This document shows, in pieces, positions 58,798-64,000 of a DNA stretch of 64,000 nt (its first letter is position 1; each line of letters begins with the position of its first letter). Below the pieces are notes generated by a model that was not told the origin of the DNA, made no database searches, and saw only the letters and a program-made list of their open reading frames with translations. Source of the stretch: G965229605 sp965229605. GTDB taxonomy: Bacteria > Pseudomonadota > Alphaproteobacteria > CBDDJK01. Where the stretch lies: the NCBI GenBank assembly GCA_965229605.1, contig OZ245892.1, forward strand, positions 1,364,001 to 1,428,000, read 5' to 3'. The translations under genes and the position numbers were made by a program.

Positions 58798-60018
58798 ATG
58801 AGCCGGCTGGTTATGAAATTCGGTGGCACCTCGGTCGCGGATATCGAACGAATCCGCCATGCCGCACTGCGTGTCAAAGATGCCTATGATGAAGGACACC
58901 AGATCGCCGTTGTCGTCTCCGCCATGGCCGGAGCCACCAATCAGCTGATTTCCTATGTTGACCAGATCAGCAATGTCTATGATACCCGCGAGTATGACGT
59001 GATTGTCTCCTCAGGGGAACAAGTGACCGCAGGGCTTATGGCCCTTGCCCTTCAAGATATCGGGGTGCCTGCACGCTCCTGGCTGGGCTGGCAAATTCCG
59101 GTTAAGACCTCTGAAATGCACGGCAAAGCCCGCATTGAATCTATCGACCGAAGTGCGCTTGACCAAAGATTTGATGAAAAGATGGTCGCGGTTGTCACCG
59201 GCTTTCAAGGTATAAGCCCAAGAGGGCGCATCACCACCTTGGGACGTGGAGGCTCGGACACCAGTGCCGTTGCCCTTGCTGCTGCCATCAAGGCTGACAG
59301 ATGTGATATCTATACCGATGTGGACGGAGTCTATACGGCTGATCCACGCATTGTGCGCAAAGCCCGCAAGCTGGATCAGGTCAGCCATGAGACCATGCTG
59401 GAAATGGCTTCGCTTGGGGCAAAAGTTTTGCAAACTCGCTCGGTCGAACTGGCCATGAATCATAATTTAAAAGTGCAGATTCTGTCGTCTTTTCAGGATT
59501 TGCCGGGCACTCTTATTGTCAGTGAGGATGAAATGGTTGAACAGCTTATTGTCAGCGCGGTTACCCATAGCAATAACGAGGCGAAGATCACGCTTTTTAA
59601 CGTAGATGACCAGCCGGGGGTTGCGGCGCGTATTTTCGGGCCGTTGAGTGCGGCGGCGATTAATGTGGATATGATTGTGCAGTCGGTTTCGCCGGATGAT
59701 CAGAAAACCGATATGACCTTTACGGTTGAGCGTGCAGATATGGGGCGTGCCCAGGACATTTTGGAAAAAGAGCGTGCGGCGATAGGCTATCAGGAGTTGC
59801 GCACGGATGACAGGGTTGCCAAAGTATCGGTGATTGGCGTCGGGATGCGCAGTCATGCGGGGGTTGCGCAGCAAATGTTTGAAACTCTTGCCGAGCGTGG
59901 GATTAATATTCAGGTGATTGCGACATCGGAGATAAAAGTCTCTACCCTGATTGAGGAAAGCCGGATGGAGGAGGCTTTGATCGCGTTGCATACGGTCTAT
60001 GGTCTGGACAGGTCGTGA
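58798..60018 (+). CDS. lysC: Aspartate kinase
   Basis: Phosphorylates aspartate, the entry to lysine, DAP, threonine and methionine synthesis. 406 residues; kinase motifs MKFGGTSVADIERI, VSSGEQVTAGLMA, TTLGRGGSDTSAVAL and DVDGVYTADPRIV. Two C-terminal ACT domains (ITLFNVDDQPGVAARIFGPL, SVIGVGMRSHAGVAQQMF) bind the feedback amino acid. It is a monofunctional enzyme. The stop overlaps the GTG start of ptsP by 4 bases. Confidence 0.97.
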   Translation: MSRLVMKFGGTSVADIERIRHAALRVKDAYDEGHQIAVVVSAMAGATNQLISYVDQISNVYDTREYDVIVSSGEQVTAGLMALALQDIGVPARSWLGWQIPVKTSEMHGKARIESIDRSALDQRFDEKMVAVVTGFQGISPRGRITTLGRGGSDTSAVALAAAIKADRCDIYTDVDGVYTADPRIVRKARKLDQVSHETMLEMASLGAKVLQTRSVELAMNHNLKVQILSSFQDLPGTLIVSEDEMVEQLIVSAVTHSNNEAKITLFNVDDQPGVAARIFGPLSAAAINVDMIVQSVSPDDQKTDMTFTVERADMGRAQDILEKERAAIGYQELRTDDRVAKVSVIGVGMRSHAGVAQQMFETLAERGINIQVIATSEIKVSTLIEESRMEEALIALHTVYGLDRS

Positions 60019-62366
60019 CCGCGACAGACATAAAGCCCGCCTCTTTGGACAAAAGGACTGCTGCCAGGGGAGTGTCGTTTGCCGATCCTTTTGTTCTGCT
60101 GCGCAGTGTCCGCAGGCTTATGGCGAAGAAGGAGCCAACCCAGCATCGGTTGGATCAGCTGGTTGCGCAGGTTGCCACTGGGTTTGGGGTTGAGGTCTGT
60201 TCGATTTATTTAAAGCGGGGTAGCGACAAGCTGGAGCTTTTTGCGACCCATGGTCTTAATCCGCAAGCGGTTCATCTGACCAGGCTGCGGATAGGCGAAG
60301 GGATTGTTGGTGAAATAGCGGCGACCAGTCAGCCATTGGCACTGAGTAATGCCAGTCTTTATCCGGGCTATGCTTACCGTCCAGAAACCGGGGAAGCCCC
60401 GTATCATGCCATGATGGGGGTTCCTTTGGTTCATGGCGGGTTGGTTGTGGGGGTTCTGGTTGTTCAAAATCTGGCCATCCGCAGCTATGCGCAAGAGGAG
60501 ATTGAGACTCTGGCGACGATAGGCATGGTGGTTGCGGAGATTGTTGGCACCGAGAATTTGACTCGTTCGAGTGATGTTGCGGGTCATCCTGTTCGTCTGG
60601 AAGGGGTTCGGCTGAGCAGCGGGATTGGGATAGGCCAGGTTGTTTTGCACAGGGCAGAGCTTGATCTTGCGCAAACCATGGTCAGCGATGACCCGAAGGC
60701 CGAGCTTTCCCGGCTTGAGAGTGCGATGCAGTCGATGTATCAGGAGTTGGATCAGACGATAGCGACTCATCATATGGCGGGTCGCGAGGTTGAGGAGATT
60801 CTGCGGGCTTTTCGGGTGATTGCAGAGGACCGGGGCTGGATTCAGCGGCTTAAGAACACGGTCTTGCAAGGCCTGAGTGCCGAGGCTGCGGTGATCAAGT
60901 CGCGCAATGAGCAAAAGGACAGGATCGCCACTATCAAGGATGACCTGTTAAGAGAGCGGATCAGTGATTTTAACGATCTGGCCAATCGTTTATTAAGGCA
61001 TCTTGCGGCAAAACAGGGGTTGCCGGTTGGGCTTGGGGCTTTGCCGGAGCGCACGGTGGTTGTGGCCCGCAATATGGGTCCAACGGAACTTCTGGAATAT
61101 AATCAGGAGAAACTTCAAGCCCTTGTGCTGTTGGAAGGGTCGAATGCGTCGCATGTTGCGATTGTCGCGCGGGCGATGGGCATCCCGATTTTGGGACGGG
61201 TGAAGTCTATCCTGTCTTGTGTGGCTTCGCGCGATGATATCATTGTTGATGCGACGAACGGAGCCTGTTTTCTGCGCCCGAATGAAGAGGTGCGGCGATC
61301 AGCCCTCCAGTCGCTGGCCATGCAGGAAAGGTTGCAAAAATCCTATGAGACCGAGCGCGATCTCCCCAGCCAGACCCGCGACAAACAGACCATCCATCTG
61401 TCGATCAATGCCGGAATGCTGATGGATATTCCGCATCTGGCCCATACCGGCGCCGCAGGAATCGGGCTTTTTCGTACCGAGCTTCCGCTTATGCTGCGCA
61501 GTGATATGCCCGATGTTGAGGAATTGACCATCTTCTATCAGCGTATCTTCGCGCAGGCCGGGGACAAGCCCATTGTTTTTCGGACCTATGATATTGGCTC
61601 TGATAAAAAAGTGCCTTTTATTCCTGTCCAGCCAGAAGATAATCCGGCACTGGGCTGGCGGGCCATCCGGCTTGGTCTTGATCAGCCCGATCTTCTTAGA
61701 AATCAGGCCCGCGCACTTTTACAGGCCGCCCATTTACAGGCTGCCCATTTACAGGCTGAAAAGAGCCGAACGCTTGACCTGATGTTTCCGATGATCAGCA
61801 CCGTCCAGGAATTTATTGATGCCAAAGCCATTGTTTTAAATGAGCAAGAACAAATAAAAGGACAAAAAGTTCAACTACGCATCGGGGCCATGATTGAAGT
61901 CCCGGCGCTGGTTTTTCAAATTCCTGAACTCTCGGCTCATGCCGATTTCGTCTCGCTTGGCAGCAATGACCTGCTGCAATTCCTTTTCGCACAGGATCGC
62001 GGCAACCCCAAACTGGATGGCCGCTATGACCCGCTTGACCCGGCAGTCCTGCGCTTTATCAAACAGCTGGTTGATTCCTGCAAAAAACACAACCTGCCGC
62101 TTTCGGTCTGCGGGGAAATGGCCGGAAGCAGCCTGGGAGCTGCCGCCTTGATCGGGATCGGTGTCCGCTCTCTATCGATGAATCCGTCCGCCATCGGCCC
62201 CATTCGCCGCCTGGTGCGCCAGATCAATCTTTCCTCCCTTGAAGAAGCCCTCAATGTTTTCCTTCATCAAACAGATAAACCGGCGCGCGTCCAATTAAAC
62301 GCCTATATGACCGCGCACCAGATCACGATTGACCAGATTCCACAAATACCGGACTCGGCACATTAA
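60015..62366 (+). CDS. ptsP: PTS-Ntr enzyme I (phosphoenolpyruvate-protein phosphotransferase)
   Basis: First protein of the nitrogen-related phosphotransferase system: autophosphorylates with PEP and passes phosphate to NPr and EIIA-Ntr. 783 residues; a GAF domain at about 30-175, the phospho-His domain with GSNASHVAIVARAMGIP, then the PEP barrel with GIGLFRTELPLM, SLGSNDLLQFLFAQDR and SVCGEMAGS. GTG start. Near residues 569-583 a 15-base tandem repeat adds HLQAAHLQAAHLQAE. The lysC-ptsP order is common in alphaproteobacteria. Confidence 0.95.
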   Translation: MTATDIKPASLDKRTAARGVSFADPFVLLRSVRRLMAKKEPTQHRLDQLVAQVATGFGVEVCSIYLKRGSDKLELFATHGLNPQAVHLTRLRIGEGIVGEIAATSQPLALSNASLYPGYAYRPETGEAPYHAMMGVPLVHGGLVVGVLVVQNLAIRSYAQEEIETLATIGMVVAEIVGTENLTRSSDVAGHPVRLEGVRLSSGIGIGQVVLHRAELDLAQTMVSDDPKAELSRLESAMQSMYQELDQTIATHHMAGREVEEILRAFRVIAEDRGWIQRLKNTVLQGLSAEAAVIKSRNEQKDRIATIKDDLLRERISDFNDLANRLLRHLAAKQGLPVGLGALPERTVVVARNMGPTELLEYNQEKLQALVLLEGSNASHVAIVARAMGIPILGRVKSILSCVASRDDIIVDATNGACFLRPNEEVRRSALQSLAMQERLQKSYETERDLPSQTRDKQTIHLSINAGMLMDIPHLAHTGAAGIGLFRTELPLMLRSDMPDVEELTIFYQRIFAQAGDKPIVFRTYDIGSDKKVPFIPVQPEDNPALGWRAIRLGLDQPDLLRNQARALLQAAHLQAAHLQAEKSRTLDLMFPMISTVQEFIDAKAIVLNEQEQIKGQKVQLRIGAMIEVPALVFQIPELSAHADFVSLGSNDLLQFLFAQDRGNPKLDGRYDPLDPAVLRFIKQLVDSCKKHNLPLSVCGEMAGSSLGAAALIGIGVRSLSMNPSAIGPIRRLVRQINLSSLEEALNVFLHQTDKPARVQLNAYMTAHQITIDQIPQIPDSAH
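61718..61758. repeat. 15-bp tandem repeat inside ptsP
   Basis: tttacaggccgccca (61718-61732), tttacaggctgccca (61733-61747) and a partial third copy tttacaggctg (61748-61758). It is in frame and encodes repeated LQAAH units in a helical part of the PEP barrel. Confidence 0.9.
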
Positions 62367-62437
62367 TGAATGAGAATGACTTTTGTCGAATCATGTGCAA
62401 ACCCACATTTTAAACCACATGAAATTGGCAAGAAATA

Positions 62438-63706
62438 ATGAACAAGCAATGTAAAAAAAGGTTTAGGCCACTGAAGAACAGATTCTTTCAAGGGATTTTT
62501 GTCTCTGTTGTATGGGTCTCTTTATGCAGCTTTACCGCTCTTTCATTCACAAACAATCAGGCTTTTGCCAATGACCAGGCCGACTTTCGTGCTTTCATGG
62601 CACAATTTACCGCAAAAAGATACGCCAACCGCCCGGTTCCTGCCGTTGTGCAAGAGGCCTTGCAAAGACTCCAGTTTCTGCCGCGTGTTATTGAACTTGA
62701 TCGCCGCCAACCTGAATTCAGCCTCAGTTTCTATCAATATATCGACCGGGTGATCAGTGAACAACGTATCATGCGCGGGCGTGAACTCTATCGCGCCGGG
62801 CCGGTGAATTATGCCCGCACCGTCACAAATCCTTACGGCATTCCGGCCCATGTTATTCTGGCCTTCTGGGGGCTTGAAACCAATTACGGCACCCATCTTG
62901 GCGAAATGCCGGTGCTGGATTCGCTGGCAACCCTCAGTTACGATGGACGGCGGCGCGACTTCTTTAGCAAAGAACTCAACATCGTCCTTGATATGATCGA
63001 AGCCGGGACATTGCCTGCCAGCGAAGCCAGAGGCTCCTGGGCCGGGGCTATGGGCCATTTTCAATTTATGCCCAGCACCTATCACGGCTATGCCAGACGT
63101 GCCGATGGCAAAACAGGACCGGTGCTTTTACGCCGTGACCTCCCGGATGCTTTTGTCTCGGCAGGTCGCTACCTCCAGGCGATGGGATGGAAAGCCGGGG
63201 AACGCTGGGGACGCGAAGTCACCTTGCCGCCAACCTTCGACTTTAAACTGGCAGGCTATCGCCAGAAAAAACAGCCTTTATCTTTCTGGAACCGCCAGGG
63301 TGTCCGGCGCATGGACGGCAGCCCGCTTCCTGCCGCCGATCTTGAAGCCCGCGTGCTGATCCCGATGGGCTATCAAGGCCCGGCCTTTCTGATTTATGAT
63401 AATTTTGATGTGATTATGCGCTGGAATCGCTCTTTATTCTATGCGCTTGGCGTCGGCTTGCTGTCTGATCAAATTGCCGGGCGACCCGGTATACAGGCCA
63501 AGCGAACCAGCGACCCGGCCCCGCTTAAACGCGCACAGATCAAGAATATGCAGGTGCGTCTGACCCAACTTGGCTTTTCTCCCGGCAAACCGGACGGGAT
63601 CATTGGCTCTGGCACCCGTCAGGCTCTGCGCCAGTTTCAAGCACAACAAGGCCTGGTCGCAGACGGCTATCCCGGCACCACAACCTTGCAGCACCTGCTG
63701 CCGTAA
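62438..63706 (+). CDS. Lytic murein transglycosylase (MltB-like) with peptidoglycan-binding domain
   Basis: Periplasmic enzyme cleaving the MurNAc-GlcNAc bond with 1,6-anhydro product. 422 residues: signal peptide to about 45 (ends NQAFANDQ), SLT-type domain of the MltB family with catalytic Glu in FWGLETNYGTHLG and GSWAGAMGHFQFMPSTY, and a C-terminal PG_binding_1 domain (VRLTQLGFSPGKPDGIIGSG, ALRQFQAQQGL). No lipobox, so it is soluble and not lipid-anchored. rlpA follows 23 bases later. Confidence 0.94.
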   Translation: MNKQCKKRFRPLKNRFFQGIFVSVVWVSLCSFTALSFTNNQAFANDQADFRAFMAQFTAKRYANRPVPAVVQEALQRLQFLPRVIELDRRQPEFSLSFYQYIDRVISEQRIMRGRELYRAGPVNYARTVTNPYGIPAHVILAFWGLETNYGTHLGEMPVLDSLATLSYDGRRRDFFSKELNIVLDMIEAGTLPASEARGSWAGAMGHFQFMPSTYHGYARRADGKTGPVLLRRDLPDAFVSAGRYLQAMGWKAGERWGREVTLPPTFDFKLAGYRQKKQPLSFWNRQGVRRMDGSPLPAADLEARVLIPMGYQGPAFLIYDNFDVIMRWNRSLFYALGVGLLSDQIAGRPGIQAKRTSDPAPLKRAQIKNMQVRLTQLGFSPGKPDGIIGSGTRQALRQFQAQQGLVADGYPGTTTLQHLLP

Positions 63707-63729
63707 ATAGAGACAATGGCATAAAGACC

Positions 63730-64000
63730 GTGGCGACACCTGAACCCGCAGCACTGGATCAAAAATCGCGGGCAGAACCACGCCATTTGTACTCCAATAT
63801 TCTTGTCCTCACGCTTGCGGCTCTCCTGCTTAGCGGCTGTGCCGAAATCAGCTTTCTCGCCGAAGGAGCCAAGAAAATCCGCAGCATCACCGTGCCGTCT
63901 CCTCCGCCACAAGCCGGATTTCTGGACAGCAATCAGGACGAACAGGAAGAAACCCGCTTCTTCCTTGAAAAAGGCGAATATTACAAGGTTGGCCTGCCCT
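63730..64000 (+). CDS. rlpA: Septal ring lytic transglycosylase RlpA family lipoprotein (partial)
   Basis: Starts at GTG 63730 and is cut by the right window edge after 90 codons. The N-terminal part has a signal sequence with lipobox LLLSGC (Cys about residue 37), then a linker and FFLEKGEYYKVGLP, which matches the YKVGxPYxI segment just before the RlpA double-psi barrel. The barrel itself and any SPOR domain lie outside the window, so the call rests on this short motif and on the adjacent transglycosylase. Confidence 0.7.
   Translation, partial: MATPEPAALDQKSRAEPRHLYSNILVLTLAALLLSGCAEISFLAEGAKKIRSITVPSPPPQAGFLDSNQDEQEETRFFLEKGEYYKVGLP

Noticed and set aside
1..64000. CRISPR arrays, tRNA, rRNA, prophage or IS elements
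   Set aside because: I found no repeat-spacer pattern, no cloverleaf in the gaps I read, and no transposase or integrase gene; a tRNAscan or CRISPR finder run was not possible.

Overview
The window is a gene-dense, mostly mid-to-high GC stretch of a bacterial chromosome. It most likely comes from a free-living alphaproteobacterium. The grounds are a lysC-ptsP pair, an RT0821-type surface lipoprotein, an EnvZ-like kinase, an adjacent MltB-like/RlpA pair and a dcw cluster with meso-DAP-type MurE. I cannot place it below class level. I see no rRNA, tRNA, CRISPR array, transposase or phage gene.

Layout. 1-3250 (minus): a sitABCD-type Mn/Fe ABC importer, cut by the left edge, with a candidate operator before sitA. 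3379-5532: an AT-rich gene for a membrane-anchored pentapeptide-repeat protein. 5721-12853: a TPR/glycosyltransferase-like protein, lipB, msrA, a glycine-zipper lipoprotein, ettA, a mannitol-dehydrogenase-family oxidoreductase and a Panacea/SocA-like protein. 12856-17709: ppdK and acetoacetyl-CoA synthetase. 17797-20751: an AT-rich restriction-modification island with BcgI-like architecture and a frameshifted small ORF at its 3' end. 20850-24482: a BON lipoprotein, a 2-hydroxyacid dehydrogenase, uraH and a degenerate EAL protein. 24479-27698: an AbrB-type permease, a GntR regulator and a divergent tcuA-like flavoprotein around one long perfect inverted repeat. 27794-39883: nth, mutS, a P1 peptidase, a divergent HisD homologue, a DUF2062 protein, leuB, sufE, ccmB without ccmA, a ZnuA-like/SGNH-esterase fusion, an MBL hydrolase, a HIT protein and a lipoprotein. 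40000-55890 (minus): the dcw cluster mraZ-rsmH-ftsL-ftsI-murE-murF-mraY-murD-ftsW-murG-murC-murB-ddl-ftsQ, with a sigma70-like promoter and candidate MraZ box upstream, and no ftsA or ftsZ following. 56195-64000: a histidine kinase, an Smr protein, azlD (probable ATT start), lysC, ptsP, a lytic transglycosylase and the start of rlpA.

How the genes work together: the dcw cluster makes lipid II and the septal machinery. lysC feeds the aspartate pathway that supplies meso-DAP for MurE. The transglycosylase and RlpA remodel the finished wall. The AbrB/GntR/TcuA block looks like a small inducible catabolic module for a carboxylic acid.

Most unusual points: (i) a periplasmic protein joining a ZnuA-like domain that has lost one metal-ligand His to an intact SGNH hydrolase; (ii) a HisD homologue with substituted zinc ligands; (iii) the BcgI-like island with its broken downstream ORF; (iv) short tandem duplications (8-19 bp) recurring at gene boundaries, several of which duplicate start codons or create start-stop mini-ORFs; (v) an AzlD protein whose best start is ATT. 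Coordinates of shortened N-termini are judgements from homology and ribosome-binding sites. No database search was run.
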